From assembly GCF_000355805.1 (NCBI RefSeq), contig NZ_CM001837.1, positions 1,762,055-1,826,054 of the forward strand: a DNA stretch of 64,000 nt, given 5' to 3'. Both the position numbers and the translations under genes were made by a program. The stretch is from Dokdonia sp. PRO95. Lineage in GTDB: Bacteria; Bacteroidota; Bacteroidia; Flavobacteriales; Flavobacteriaceae. The notes under the pieces are model-generated. The model ran no database searches. It was not told where the DNA came from and saw only the letters and a list, made by a program, of their open reading frames with translations. This document shows positions 9,701 to 18,310 of this stretch, piece by piece (the stretch's first letter is position 1; each line of letters opens with the position of its first letter).

Positions 9701-10032
9701 CACGTTTTAGAGCTATATTCTTGACATCTATAACAACGATAGCAGGACTTGCACCACTTATTTTTGAAGAAAGTAGACAAGCACAGTTCTTAATACCTAT
9801 GGCGATTTCTATCGCTTATGGAATTGGTTTTGCCACGATACTTACACTTGTAATGCTACCTATTTTTCTTTCCTTTAGTAACTGGGCAAAAGCGACCACA
9901 GATAGACTTATAAAGGGGCGTAAAACTCCTCGAGAAAATCAAGAGCGAGCAGTAAAAGAGATGGAAGAAGAGGCAGAAAATGAAGCTCAAGAAGATCGAG
10001 CAGCTTTACCACATAATACAAACATAGCTTAA
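6784..10032 (+). CDS. RND efflux pump, inner-membrane permease (AcrB/MdtB family)
   Basis: 1082 residues, standard RND length with two repeats of six membrane helices. The proton-relay helix contains GILVDDGIVIAENIYQHYERG (paired Asp), mirrored by GIMVNDGLVLIGKFN in the second half. The pore-domain motif VYPGASPQEVEEGI is the classic N-terminal signature. The C-terminal 50 residues are Glu/Arg-rich and cytoplasmic. It exports an unknown compound by proton antiport as a trimer with the adaptor encoded upstream and the TolC-like channel encoded downstream. Spacing to both neighbours is 1 bp, so translation is coupled. Confidence 0.95.
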   Translation: MRKIIEYFIKYHVAVNVVVLMFVVFGIFGALSLKSSFFPLVDSKNINITVVYPGASPQEVEEGIVLKIEDNLKGLDGVERVTSTSRENSGNINVEIEKGKDIDFMLLEVKNAVDRVPSFPSGMEPLVVAKQEAIRQTISFSISGEDVTLATLKQIGRQVENDLRAIEGISQINVSGYPDEEIEIAVNENSLLAYNLSFADVSQAVSRSNILTTGGSIKTEAEEYLIRANNRAYYGDELSNVIVRSDASGRTIRLKDVATVRDRFSETPNANYFNGNLAVNVSITSTNTEDLIGAAEKAKEYIADFNDKYNNVQLAVVNDLSITLVQRTALLTENAVVGMILVLIFLSLFLNTRLAFWVAFGLPVAFLGMFMLAGYFNVTINVLSLFGMIIVIGILVDDGIVIAENIYQHYERGKSPVQAAVDGTMEVLPPIISAILTTILAFGIFLFLDGRIGEFFGEVSVIVMLTLAVSLVEALIILPAHLAHSKALKKQDNRPKKGIANVFSKLRYVNEFGDRIMVWLRDKVYSPILRFALDYKFLMFSFFIVFILLTSGSFQAGIIRGAFFPNVASDNVRITLNMPNGTNAGVTDSIISMIEMKAIEVNKELSEKYNNEIDGPLFENIIKTLGPGTSTATLSVNLLPGEERPNDITSILVGNMIREKVGPVIGKESLVYGGGGNFGGSPVAVSLLGNNITELKAAKAELKQSLESNPVLKDITDNDPAGIKEIRLQLNESAYALGLNLQTVMTQVRAGFFGSQAQRFQRGQDEIRVWVRYDRDNRSSITDLDDMRILTPSGSKVPLNEIASYTIERGDVAVNHLEGRREIQILADLKNPKEVSATDVMTDLRTNVMPEILSKYPTVTPSYEGQNREAGKLTGSLKPVGLTVLALIYIVIAFTFRSYSQPLMLLLLIPLSLPAVAWGHWVHDFPLNILSMLGIIALVGIMVNDGLVLIGKFNTNLREGMTFDDAIFDAGRSRFRAIFLTSITTIAGLAPLIFEESRQAQFLIPMAISIAYGIGFATILTLVMLPIFLSFSNWAKATTDRLIKGRKTPRENQERAVKEMEEEAENEAQEDRAALPHNTNIA

Positions 10033-10033
10033 T

Positions 10034-10717
10034 ATGAATTTGTATAAAAATCATACACAACGTGAGATACTAGCAGTGCTAGAGCAAAGCGATAAACTTA
10101 CGTACGAGGCGAAGCTTAACTTGCTTAGAGAGATAAACAAACGTTCTATAGCGGTACCTACAGACGCGTTGCAGTCGCAAATCGCACAAAAAGAAGTTGC
10201 AATTAATAATCTAGACTATTTAAAGGACATAGGATTCATTTATGTTATGGATGAGCAAACGGATACTATCACCATACGTAGAGCTTCTGGAGCAAAGTTA
10301 ATGGACATAGCAGCAGTTGTTGTAGGAGTGATTTTATCACTTGTGGGACTCATTCATTGCTGGTTGTTACTTGCTATTTTTACTGGAAGTAATGAATTTA
10401 CGCTCACAAAACTATTTACCTACGCATTCATGATAAGTCTGGGACTCATTGGGTTTAAGATGCTAGGAGGGATTAACCGTTTTTTAGATTACAATAAGTT
10501 TTTACTAGTGCAACATCGAGACACTGTAAGAATTAAGAAGGGTGATGTAAAAGGCGAGCATACATTTAATACAGCAGATTTAAAGCTAGAAGAAGAAGGT
10601 GAAGATGAGCTTATTTTAAGTGCAGGTGAGATTGAGATTATGCGTAGCTCCCCGCACAATTTAGTTCAAAAACTCACTATGGAAGCGCTATTGCATAACA
10701 TTTTAAGGAATCAATAA
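10034..10717 (+). CDS. Uncharacterised two-helix membrane protein in the efflux operon
   Basis: 227 residues, not a family I recognise. Residues 1-75 are soluble and helical with charged residues. Two membrane segments follow (about 93-118 and 128-148), then a soluble C-terminal domain that looks beta-rich (LVQHRDTVRIKKGDVKGEH). It sits between pump and channel genes, 1 bp after the pump, and its stop overlaps the next start by one base (TAATG). Its position suggests an accessory or assembly role in the efflux complex, but nothing in the sequence proves this. Confidence 0.7.
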   Translation: MNLYKNHTQREILAVLEQSDKLTYEAKLNLLREINKRSIAVPTDALQSQIAQKEVAINNLDYLKDIGFIYVMDEQTDTITIRRASGAKLMDIAAVVVGVILSLVGLIHCWLLLAIFTGSNEFTLTKLFTYAFMISLGLIGFKMLGGINRFLDYNKFLLVQHRDTVRIKKGDVKGEHTFNTADLKLEEEGEDELILSAGEIEIMRSSPHNLVQKLTMEALLHNILRNQ

Positions 10718-12051
10718 TGAAACTTTCAGTACAAAATATAGCAGTATTTCTTTTATTGTTCGCTTTCGCGAAAGCGTACTCTCAAGAAACTCCAACCTCA
10801 TTGCTTACTAAGGAAGAGGCGGTACGTACTATGCTTGAGAATAATTTTGGGATTCTACTTGCCAATAATCAAGTGGCAGTTGCCGAAAATAATACAGGAA
10901 TTTTAAATACAGGATATTTACCTACGATAAGCACTACAGCGGGTATAAATTATAATGTAGACAATCAAGAAGCTACTTTTCAAGATGGTACATCAAGATC
11001 TGTAAATGGAGCAGAGACGACAAGATACAACGCGTCTGTAAATCTAGATTATACACTTTTTGATGGCTTAGGGAGGTATTATAACTACAAGACTCTCAAG
11101 GAGCAATATGGTTTATCTAAGCTACAGGCTAGAGAGACAATTGAAAATGTGATGGTGCAGCTATTTACAGTATATTATGAAGTTGCGCGTGTCGAGGAGA
11201 ATCTGGGTGTGCTAGAAAATGCACTTGAAATATCAAAAGAGCGTGAGCTTAGAGCACAATATCAATTTGATTACGGGCAAGTAAACAAGCTTGAAATCCT
11301 TAACGCGCAAGTAGATATTGTAACAGATAGTACAAATATTCTTAATGCAAGACAGCAGCTGCGCAACGCACAGCGTGATCTTAATGTGGTGCTCGCAAGA
11401 GAACTTGAAGACCTGAAGGTGGCAGATACTACAGTTGCTTTTATAAACCCTATAAGCATAGAAGAGTATATTAATGAAGGGACTGTAAATAACATTTCGC
11501 TTTTACAATCAGAACAAAATATAATCATTAGTGATTACCAGATAAAGCAGGCTAAATCACTTTTACTTCCTACAGTAGGAATAACAGGAAGCTATGGATG
11601 GAATGAAGGGAATTTTCCTGCGACTAACTTTCTTGCTTCAAGTACATCTACTGGTTTTCAAACGGGAGCAACCTTACGATGGAATTTATTTGATGGAGGT
11701 AGTACTATAGTTGGCATTAAGAATGCTAAAATAGCACTTGACAGCCAAGAGTATATTAAAGAGCAACTTAAGCAACAAGTAGAACGTGATATTTCAAATG
11801 CAAAAGGCAACTATTATAATGCACTTGCAATTTATAACTTACAAGAACAGAATGTAATTACGAGTAAAGCAAACTTTGATAGGTCTGAGGAGCGGTTTAA
11901 ATTAGGTCAAATCACAAGTATAGAATTTCGTCAGGCGCAGTTAAATCTCCTTAATGCGCAAACTACCAAGAACGCAGCAAAGTATACCGCAAAGCTAGCA
12001 GAGATACAATTATTACAGCTCACAGGTCAATTACTTAATGTAGATTATTAA
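10717..12051 (+). CDS. TolC family outer-membrane efflux channel
   Basis: 444 residues. A signal peptide runs to about residue 22; its end is encoded by the abundant palindrome (10762-10775) and reads LFAFAKAYSQE, putting a Lys in the hydrophobic region. The mature part has two long alpha-helical repeats with Gln/Asn-rich coiled coil, the usual TolC pattern (RLKLGQITSIEFRQAQLNLLNAQ-like motif near the end). It forms the outer-membrane duct for the RND pump encoded just upstream, and is the last gene of the operon. Confidence 0.9.
   Translation: MKLSVQNIAVFLLLFAFAKAYSQETPTSLLTKEEAVRTMLENNFGILLANNQVAVAENNTGILNTGYLPTISTTAGINYNVDNQEATFQDGTSRSVNGAETTRYNASVNLDYTLFDGLGRYYNYKTLKEQYGLSKLQARETIENVMVQLFTVYYEVARVEENLGVLENALEISKERELRAQYQFDYGQVNKLEILNAQVDIVTDSTNILNARQQLRNAQRDLNVVLARELEDLKVADTTVAFINPISIEEYINEGTVNNISLLQSEQNIIISDYQIKQAKSLLLPTVGITGSYGWNEGNFPATNFLASSTSTGFQTGATLRWNLFDGGSTIVGIKNAKIALDSQEYIKEQLKQQVERDISNAKGNYYNALAIYNLQEQNVITSKANFDRSEERFKLGQITSIEFRQAQLNLLNAQTTKNAAKYTAKLAEIQLLQLTGQLLNVDY
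10762..10775. repeat. Palindrome copy 3 (genic, in a signal peptide)
   Basis: Perfect core inside the TolC-like gene, read as AFAKA in the signal peptide; flanked by GTACT on the right like many intergenic copies. Confidence 0.97.
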
Positions 12052-12063
12052 TACGTAGGTGGC

Positions 12064-12077
12064 GCTTTCGCGAAAGC
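12064..12077. repeat. Palindrome copy 4 (intergenic)
   Basis: Perfect core 12 bp after the TolC stop, between the efflux operon and the CPXCG gene. No poly-T tail follows, so it is not an ordinary terminator. Confidence 0.97.
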
Positions 12078-12102
12078 GTACTCCTATATAAATTAGATCA
12101 TC

Positions 12103-12282
12103 ATGTACGAACATTTTTTTCAATGCCCATACTGTTGGGAAGAGATTTCTATGCTCTTAGATCCATCTGTAAGTAGTGTTTATGTAGAAGATTGTGAGGT
12201 GTGTTGTAATCCTATTGAACTACAAGTAGGTTTTGACGATGGAACTTTAACCTCATTCTCTGCTATAGACATTGAACAATAG
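12103..12282 (+). CDS. CPXCG-motif cysteine-rich small protein
   Basis: 59 residues. It opens with MYEHFFQCPYCWEEISMLLD and has a second pair of cysteines at DCEVCCNPIEL, the arrangement of the CPXCG (Cys_rich_CPXG) family, most likely a zinc-binding knuckle. Cytoplasmic, function unknown. It starts 51 bp after the efflux operon and lies 69 bp before the SpoIIAA-like gene, so all three could share transcripts. Confidence comes from the four correctly spaced cysteines and the acidic C-terminal half. Confidence 0.82.
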   Translation: MYEHFFQCPYCWEEISMLLDPSVSSVYVEDCEVCCNPIELQVGFDDGTLTSFSAIDIEQ

Positions 12283-12351
12283 ACTATTTTCTTACAATAC
12301 GTTTTACTTTTCCATTCATAAAAGATTTATCTTTCTATTAATAAATTCTTC

Positions 12352-12708
12352 ATGATTATAGAACTTAATATCGCAGATGACACTCTAGGCTTTGTTTATG
12401 AAAACAAAATAGCGCAAGATGGTGTTAATCAAGTGAAGGCGGCGATAGAGAAAAAGCTTGAGAGTCACGATAAAATCAATATCTATCTTGAAGATGACGA
12501 TGTGGATGAGATTGAGATAAGAGCATTTATTGACCATACTTTTTTTGATATCTCTTATGCAAAGCGTATTAATCGATTAGTGATCGTATCTAAGAGATCG
12601 TGGATACGCCGAGTAGTGCGTCTCAAGGATTTATTAATGACCTCAGATGTGAAGGCTTACCCATCAAAAAAACGTGTAGATGCTTTGTGCTGGGTTATGA
12701 AAAAGTAA
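12352..12708 (+). CDS. SpoIIAA-like (STAS/SEC14-type) protein
   Basis: 118 residues, the size of the SpoIIAA-like family. Alternating beta/alpha segments: an N-terminal strand IIELNIADDTLGFVYENKI, a helix, a strand INIYLEDD, then VDEIEIRAFIDHTFFDISY and a basic region containing RLVIVSKRSWIRRVVRLKDLL. Members are small soluble proteins that may bind lipids or regulators; no enzyme motif is visible. It is convergent with the AsmA-like gene, with only 3 bp between the stops. Confidence 0.75.
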   Translation: MIIELNIADDTLGFVYENKIAQDGVNQVKAAIEKKLESHDKINIYLEDDDVDEIEIRAFIDHTFFDISYAKRINRLVIVSKRSWIRRVVRLKDLLMTSDVKAYPSKKRVDALCWVMKK

Positions 12709-12711
12709 GAA

Positions 12712-14268
12712 TTACCCTTTTCCTGCGAGCGTTTTTATCAAACCAGACTTGAGGTTAAGCCAAAGATAATTGAAGAATGACTTAGTTGTATCTCTTTCTG
12801 TCTCACCAGAGCCTTCTCTAAAATCTGTAGGTTTATCATTACTATCTTCTTTGATAAATAGGTTTATAACCTTAGATAATAACTTGTTAATGCCTTTCCC
12901 TTTTTTACGCATTATTTCAATCTCAAAATCATCATATTTCATACGCATATCAATGCTAGACTTGCTAGCATTACCGCCTATGGTAAAGTAGGTATGGTGC
13001 GTTTCTCCAGTAAGTTTTGCATTGAGATTAGGAGCCGTAAATTGATTCATTTGCTCTCCTTCTAATTTGCCTATGCTACCTTGAAATAGAAACTGATCAC
13101 TATAATCGTTTACATCAAAAGACCAATCCACTTCAATAGGAGTGTTATCCATAAAAGTAGCGGTGAGTTTTAAGGCTGTTTTATCGCCAGCGGGATATGT
13201 GTTTCCTAGTTTGTTTATAGATGCATTAAGAGCAGAAAATTCAATGCGCCCTCCTTGATCTTCATCCTTTAATTTTTCTTGATAAACAATACTGCCATCT
13301 TTAATAGTAACATCATCTACTAGGAGGTTAATAGGAGCATCCCTGAGCATTTTACTATAAAGAGGCTTGTAACTATTATCATCAGTAACTAGCTTGTCTC
13401 TATAAACATCTAAAGTAGGCTTGCTAATGGTAATTGAGTTAGCTCCTGCAAATAACTCACTATTTTCAAATCCAAAAGTGGGATTGTCTATTTCAATGAC
13501 TGCTATTTCTAGATTAAAATGATCTCTTTCCGCTGGGATTACATTCGAGAGGTCAGCCTTACTGTATTTTGTATTCAGTGTGATATTGTTGAAACGTCCT
13601 TTTCTATCAGTTATGGTAAAATCGTCAAGAGTGAGTCGTTCGTAGTTGCCTACTTTTAGAGATATATCAGAACCTTTAGCATTGTAGTCGGAGTAATCTA
13701 GAGGTAGCTTTCTGGTTAACGTCTTACTATCTATATAAATGTCGTCTATTTCTAAAGTTATATCTGCTACGCTAACGGATATTGAATCTTTCGTTCCATC
13801 ATAAATCTTCAAGGAAGCATTATCTATACTTAATTCTTCAACCAGAATGGGTTTAAAAACTTTGGCAAGAGGTTTTCTTACCGTGTCTGTTGATTTCTTG
13901 AATTTATGCTTGCTGTAAGTAATTGCTGCATCGTTGAGTTTTATATCTTCTATTCTAATTTCTTTACGAACTAGATAGCTCCAGTAGCTCACATCTTCAA
14001 TTGTAAATGAGTTTGCCTTAACAATTGTGTGCGTTATAGTATCCGTTTTGTTCTGAATATGCACTTCTGGATCTATAATAGTGATAGTTCCAGATAGACT
14101 TTTAAGATTTATGTCTTTATAAGTGACGGTAAAATGATCAGGAAGTCGATTTTTTAGAAAAAATTCTGCTTTATTTTTTACTGCACGATTTATTAAAAGT
14201 TGAGCTGTAAAAAGTGCTAGTATTAAGATTGCCAGCGAGATGAGAATCGTTCTTGTTTTTTTATTCAT
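12712..14268 (-). CDS. AsmA/DUF748-like envelope protein
   Basis: 518 residues with one N-terminal membrane anchor (about residues 7-26) followed by a long periplasmic part made of repeating beta strands with many Asp, Thr and Ile residues. The opening FLKNRLPDHFTVTYKDINLKSLSG and repeated VDDVTIKDGSIVYQE-type strands resemble AsmA-like/DUF748 proteins, which are thought to bridge the periplasm and move or organise lipids. The specific family is not certain. Transcribed alone, away from tRNA-fMet. Confidence 0.6.
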   Translation of the reverse strand: MNKKTRTILISLAILILALFTAQLLINRAVKNKAEFFLKNRLPDHFTVTYKDINLKSLSGTITIIDPEVHIQNKTDTITHTIVKANSFTIEDVSYWSYLVRKEIRIEDIKLNDAAITYSKHKFKKSTDTVRKPLAKVFKPILVEELSIDNASLKIYDGTKDSISVSVADITLEIDDIYIDSKTLTRKLPLDYSDYNAKGSDISLKVGNYERLTLDDFTITDRKGRFNNITLNTKYSKADLSNVIPAERDHFNLEIAVIEIDNPTFGFENSELFAGANSITISKPTLDVYRDKLVTDDNSYKPLYSKMLRDAPINLLVDDVTIKDGSIVYQEKLKDEDQGGRIEFSALNASINKLGNTYPAGDKTALKLTATFMDNTPIEVDWSFDVNDYSDQFLFQGSIGKLEGEQMNQFTAPNLNAKLTGETHHTYFTIGGNASKSSIDMRMKYDDFEIEIMRKKGKGINKLLSKVINLFIKEDSNDKPTDFREGSGETERDTTKSFFNYLWLNLKSGLIKTLAGKG

Positions 14269-14340
14269 AGGTTAAATATAATATGCAGTAATGGCTGAGA
14301 AAAAAGTTTGTGATTTCTTGTTAAATATGCCCTTTGTGAT

Positions 14341-14372
14341 TTGGTAATAAGGAAAAGTTTGTTGTATATTTG
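14341..14372 (+). promoter_or_regulatory. Promoter of tRNA-fMet
   Basis: TTG at 14341-14343, a 21-bp spacer, and TATATTTG at 14365-14372, a full match to the Bacteroidota consensus. It lies about 60 bases before the mature tRNA. Confidence 0.75.
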
Positions 14373-14431
14373 CACTCCAATTAACGCAGTACTGATGGCC
14401 TAATCAAGAAACGTGTTACTGGAGCATATAT

Positions 14432-14504
14432 CGCGGGATAGAGCAGTAGGCAGCTCGTCGGGCTCATAACCCGAAGGTCACTGGTTCGAGTCCAGTTCCC
14501 GCTA
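14432..14504 (+). tRNA. tRNA-fMet (CAT)
   Basis: A 73-nt cloverleaf: acceptor CGCGGGA/TCCCGCT, 4-bp D stem, anticodon loop CTCATAA and T arm ACTGG-TTCGAGT-CCAGT. Two initiator hallmarks are visible: an unpaired first position (C1 opposite T72) and three G-C pairs in the anticodon stem (GGG/CCC). The 3' CCA is not encoded; CTA follows. Confidence 0.96.
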
Positions 14505-14510
14505 CTAAGT

Positions 14511-14542
14511 AAAAAGCTTCACAGCAATGTGGAGCTTTTTTT
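14511..14542 (+). terminator. Terminator of tRNA-fMet
   Basis: A-rich hairpin AAAAAGCTTCACA / TGTGGAGCTTTTT with a 7-T tail. The same 32 bases recur exactly at 29890-29921. The stretch from here to 14771 is AT-rich with no gene or further structure that I can support. Confidence 0.9.
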
Positions 14543-14771
14543 ATTTCCTCTAGTTTCCTACTGTACCTACAGTATATTCCCTCTACTTCATAATGCTGCT
14601 GCAGCATGCTTTTTTGCTATTCTTTAGCATTTAGACAGTTTTCTTAAATAAAAGTTTTCACATTCTAGTTGATTACTCTAAAGTGTCGCCTGAAGTAAGT
14701 ATCCTCAAAATAAGTCGTCCAAACCCTAAACTATTTTACTACTATTGTTGTGTAACCTAAATGATTAATAT

Positions 14772-15449
14772 TTGAAGACAATCACAAAATACTGGTTTTT
14801 AGAGGGTTTTAATCTCTTTAAGAAGCTCGGAATGATCAACATGATGAAAATGTGCGAGATTCTTGAAATGGATACTATAGAAAAAGGTAAGCGCATCGAA
14901 CTTAGAGATGAGCATAAGAATAGTGTTTTTTTCTTAAAAAAGGGAAGTGTCAAAATTGTAGATAAAACGAGCAACACTGCTAAGTACATAGTTAAAAGGG
15001 GAAATGTCTTTGGGGAGCTTGCTTTATATGATAAGGCAGCTGCAAGTGAAGAAATTGCTTATGCGTTAGAAAGCTGTGTTATATGTTATATAGAATCCAA
15101 TGAGATGGAATCGCTTATGGATAAGCACAAATCCCTTAAAAATGGACTTCTCAAAATCTATGGCTTACGTATTCAAAAACTTGAACGACGACTACATGAT
15201 TTGTTATACAAAGACAGTACAACAAGAATTAAGGAGTTTATATCAGATTATCTAGAAGAATTTGGAGAGGCTGAAGTATCTGGTCGTTTACACGACAAGA
15301 ACCTTTTAAGACACAAGGATATTGCAAACCTCACAAATACTTCTAGGCAAACTGTTAGCAATGTATTGAGTTCCATGAGAAAAGAAGGCTTTATAAATTA
15401 TAATATGGAATTCATTTCAAAAGCATCTCAGAACCTTGATGAGGTTTAA
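14772..15449 (+). CDS. Crp/Fnr family transcriptional regulator
   Basis: 225 residues from the TTG at 14772; the next in-frame ATG (14832) would remove a helix that family members usually have. A cNMP-binding-type beta roll (about residues 30-115) includes KKGSVKIVDKTSN and RGNVFGELALYDK. A long dimer helix and a C-terminal winged helix (KDIANLTNTSRQTVSNVLSSMRKEG) follow. No cysteine cluster for an Fe-S centre is seen. It precedes the long co-directional operon beginning at 15721 and may control it. A half-match to the GTAAC box lies just before the start (14752-14765) but lacks the second arm. Confidence 0.85.
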   Translation: MKTITKYWFLEGFNLFKKLGMINMMKMCEILEMDTIEKGKRIELRDEHKNSVFFLKKGSVKIVDKTSNTAKYIVKRGNVFGELALYDKAAASEEIAYALESCVICYIESNEMESLMDKHKSLKNGLLKIYGLRIQKLERRLHDLLYKDSTTRIKEFISDYLEEFGEAEVSGRLHDKNLLRHKDIANLTNTSRQTVSNVLSSMRKEGFINYNMEFISKASQNLDEV

Positions 15450-15720
15450 AGAGACTATTTGAACAATTGTGTTGAGTGATTCTAGCTTACTATAGAGATT
15501 TCAATTTTTAACGTAGTGCACAGTGGTTCTGCAAACGTATAAGTTCTTACTTGAACAGGTAATGGTTGATTACCATTTAAAGGACAAAATATTCTCAAGT
15601 TCTATGATTTGTGAATGAAAGCTATTAGCTACTCTATATAATAATTAACAAATTTTTTCAATTTATGAAAGGAATTTTAACATATGTCGACATAAACCAA
15701 ACTAACTGATTGAAAATTAG
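15450..15720 (+). other. Spacer before the Rieske operon
   Basis: 271 bp without a gene. It holds short inverted repeats, the clearest being GGTAAT/ATTACC at about 15559-15575 and GTTC/GAAC just before it. No TAnnTTTG promoter with a good TTG partner is evident, in keeping with an activator-dependent promoter for the genes downstream; this is inference. Confidence 0.4.
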
Positions 15721-16386
15721 ATGAAACTAACCAAATTTTTAGGCTATTTAGGCCTTTTCGCTTCGCTCCTTGTTGGGCTGGGTGAGTATCTTTTGCATTA
15801 CTCTCCTGATATTTTAGAACATTCAAAAGACTATGAATTTTTCAAATACGTGTCTTTAGGTAATCTATCGATGGGACATTATATAGCAATTATAGGATTA
15901 CCATTTTATTTTGCGGGTTATATACACATATATAGAATGCTTAAATCTGGTAGTGAGATGTTAGCTCGAGTGGTTCTAGTGATAGGTTTTATTGCATTTG
16001 CAGTAGGAGGTGTTTGGATAGGTTCTCGAGCATCAATAGGTAATGTAGTGCATCTAAAAAATAGTATAGACGCTACTACCTACACAACCCTCTTAGATCA
16101 TTATACAGGCCACATGGAAGTGCTGGTCAAAATACTCCGTATAGTTATAGCAGTATTATCTATTGCCTTCATTGTGGCGATCCTTAAAGGTGGAACCTAC
16201 TATAAAAAATGGATGGCTTTCTTTAGCCCTATAGCGATTCTCATATTATTAGTAATTATAGGTAAAATTATTCCATCTTTAGGAGCACACATGTTACCTA
16301 TTTTAATGAATGTAACTCATTTCATGCTCTTCACGCTTTCTCTTATTCAATTAAAAAACCTTACTAACAACCATCAAAATGCTTAA
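15721..16386 (+). CDS. Multi-spanning membrane protein, DUF6796-like
   Basis: 221 residues with about six membrane segments and short loops. The N-terminal part carries LLVGLGEYLLHYSPDILEH and SMGHYIAIIGLPFYFAGYIHIYRM, which I associate with DUF6796 proteins of unknown function. It is the first gene of a tight co-directional run; the next gene overlaps its 3' end by 8 bp. No enzyme motif is visible, although several His and Glu residues sit in or near membrane segments. Confidence 0.7.
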   Translation: MKLTKFLGYLGLFASLLVGLGEYLLHYSPDILEHSKDYEFFKYVSLGNLSMGHYIAIIGLPFYFAGYIHIYRMLKSGSEMLARVVLVIGFIAFAVGGVWIGSRASIGNVVHLKNSIDATTYTTLLDHYTGHMEVLVKILRIVIAVLSIAFIVAILKGGTYYKKWMAFFSPIAILILLVIIGKIIPSLGAHMLPILMNVTHFMLFTLSLIQLKNLTNNHQNA

Positions 16387-18031
16387 AAAAATACTTAAAA
16401 CACTTGGCGTCATTATTCTTCTTTTAATCATTTTGGTTTTAGGTTTTTTTTGGAGAGATTCAGTTTCAGATAAGTATGATATTACAATCTCAGAAGAAAA
16501 AATACCAACATTCACTCCAATCTCTATAGACTTTAATCATCAATATAATGGTGATAAATCATTGCCTATTGCTCCATCAGCATTAATTGATATTGACAAT
16601 GATAATGTAGATGAGGTCTTCTTTGGAGGTGGGATGAATCAAGAGGATGCGATTTTTGCCTTCAGAAATAACGAATTTGTAAATATTTCTGAAGAGATCA
16701 ATTTACCTACAAAGGGTAAGACCACCACTACTGTTGGTGTTGTCTCTGCAGATTTTGATAATAATGGGTTTGCAGATATTATTTTAGGTAGGGAGGATGG
16801 CCTCCGTATTTACTATAATACGAATGGCAAATTCACTGAAAAAATTATTGACACTCCTATGAATGCCAAATCTAACCCAGCTGGAATTACTGTCGGTGAT
16901 ATTGATAAAGATGGTGATTTAGATATTTTTCTTGCCACATACCTTAAAAAGGAATTGATGGAGGGGCAAACCATATTTGAGGATTATACCTACGGTGCTA
17001 CTAGCGAGCTCTTACTTAATAATGGCGATGATACGTTTGTAAGTATTACCAAAGCTGCCGGTCTAGATTACATTCATAATACTTTTCAAGGAGTATTAGT
17101 AGATATTGATGATGATACGTGGTTAGACTTAGTTGTGGTCCATGATACAGGAGAGGCTAGAACTTATAGGAACAATGGAGATTTAACTTTTACGATGAAG
17201 CCTAATCCGCTCACTAAGAAGTTTGCTTATCCTATGGGATTAGCGGTAGGTGATTATAATAATGATGGATTAGTTGATTTCATGTTTTCAAATACTGGTA
17301 GTACTTTACCTAGAGTACTTGCAAAGGGAGACATAAAAGACGCTTCATTGTTTAATGAGAAGTGGATTTTATTTAGAAATGATGGAGATTTTAAATTTAC
17401 AGATACAGCAGAGGAGGCTAAAATAGCAGACTATGAATTTTCATGGGGTTGTACCTTTGCAGATCTTAATAACGATGGTCTTCAGGATCTTATGGTTGCA
17501 GAGAACTATGTAGACCTAGCTCCTAATAAACTTTTTAAACTACCTAGTAGAGTCCTTATTCAAAAAGAAGATGGAACATTTGCTCCTACTGAGAAAGAAA
17601 GTAAACTTGTAAATCCTCACTATGCGATTACATCATTAGTAAGTGATTTTAATCAAGATGGCTATTTGGATATGATTTGGGTAAATATCGATTCTCCTGC
17701 GCTTGCTTATTTAAATGAGGGTGGCACAAATAATTACCTACAGGTAGATCTAGGCGAGACAATTAATGCGCAAGGTGCTAAAATAACTGTAACGACGCCT
17801 ACAAAGAAATTAACAGATTGGTTAGTTACTGGAGAAGGCTTAGCTAGTGATCAAACATCATTAATTCAATTTGGACTAGGTGCAGAAACTACCGTTTTAA
17901 ATATTAATGTACGCTTATCAAATGATAAGGAGGTTAATGTTGCAAATCCAAAAATTAATAGCATTGTTGACTTAAAGTCTTTAATTAGAGATAGTCAGGA
18001 TACCGAAGAAGTTTTAGATACTCAAGAATAA
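16379..18031 (+). CDS. FG-GAP/VCBS repeat protein with ASPIC/UnbV C-terminal domain
   Basis: 550 residues. An N-terminal membrane anchor (about 7-24) is followed by seven calcium-loop repeats such as DIDNDNVDEVFFGG, DFDNNGFADIILG, DIDKDGDLDIFLA, DYNNDGLVDFMFSN and DFNQDGYLDMIWVN. These predict an integrin-like beta propeller that binds Ca2+ in each blade. The C-terminal part (about 460-525, with DQTSLIQFGLGAETTV) matches the ASPIC/UnbV domain of CRTAC1-like proteins. Probably periplasmic or outer-leaflet. It overlaps the DUF6796-like gene by 8 bp, so the two are translationally coupled. Confidence 0.88.
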   Translation: MLKKILKTLGVIILLLIILVLGFFWRDSVSDKYDITISEEKIPTFTPISIDFNHQYNGDKSLPIAPSALIDIDNDNVDEVFFGGGMNQEDAIFAFRNNEFVNISEEINLPTKGKTTTTVGVVSADFDNNGFADIILGREDGLRIYYNTNGKFTEKIIDTPMNAKSNPAGITVGDIDKDGDLDIFLATYLKKELMEGQTIFEDYTYGATSELLLNNGDDTFVSITKAAGLDYIHNTFQGVLVDIDDDTWLDLVVVHDTGEARTYRNNGDLTFTMKPNPLTKKFAYPMGLAVGDYNNDGLVDFMFSNTGSTLPRVLAKGDIKDASLFNEKWILFRNDGDFKFTDTAEEAKIADYEFSWGCTFADLNNDGLQDLMVAENYVDLAPNKLFKLPSRVLIQKEDGTFAPTEKESKLVNPHYAITSLVSDFNQDGYLDMIWVNIDSPALAYLNEGGTNNYLQVDLGETINAQGAKITVTTPTKKLTDWLVTGEGLASDQTSLIQFGLGAETTVLNINVRLSNDKEVNVANPKINSIVDLKSLIRDSQDTEEVLDTQE

Positions 18032-18043
18032 TACAATATCAAG

Positions 18044-18310
18044 ATGAATTTTATAAAAGAATTATTTGGAGATAAGGTTAAAGCTGTATCTGATCTATCG
18101 ATAGGGTACTGTCCAAATTGTTGGGGTGATCAGGAGTATGATAATCTTATAAGAGAAAAGTATAATGACGTCCAAATAAATGTAAACAACCACACTGCTA
18201 GTTATGCGTTTGTACAGGATTTCATTGTAACTCATATGAATGGAATCAAACTTAAGAGTACTGTAAAAGGTACTGAGTGTCCTACTTGTAAAATTGTAAA
18301 CAAGAAATAA
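18044..18310 (+). CDS. Small zinc-ribbon-like protein
   Basis: 88 residues, unrecognised beyond Bacteroidota hypothetical proteins. One CPNC pair near residue 23 and one CPTC pair near residue 80 frame a charged middle (NLIREKYNDVQINVNN). The four cysteines suggest a zinc ribbon closed by the two ends of the chain. No signal peptide. It follows the UnbV protein by 12 bp, and its stop codon overlaps the next gene start by one base. Confidence 0.7.
   Translation: MNFIKELFGDKVKAVSDLSIGYCPNCWGDQEYDNLIREKYNDVQINVNNHTASYAFVQDFIVTHMNGIKLKSTVKGTECPTCKIVNKK

Noticed and set aside
14752..14765. GTAAC half-box before the Crp/Fnr gene at 14772
   Set aside because: The right arm is ATGAT rather than GTTAC and no -7 element lies at the 22-bp spacing.
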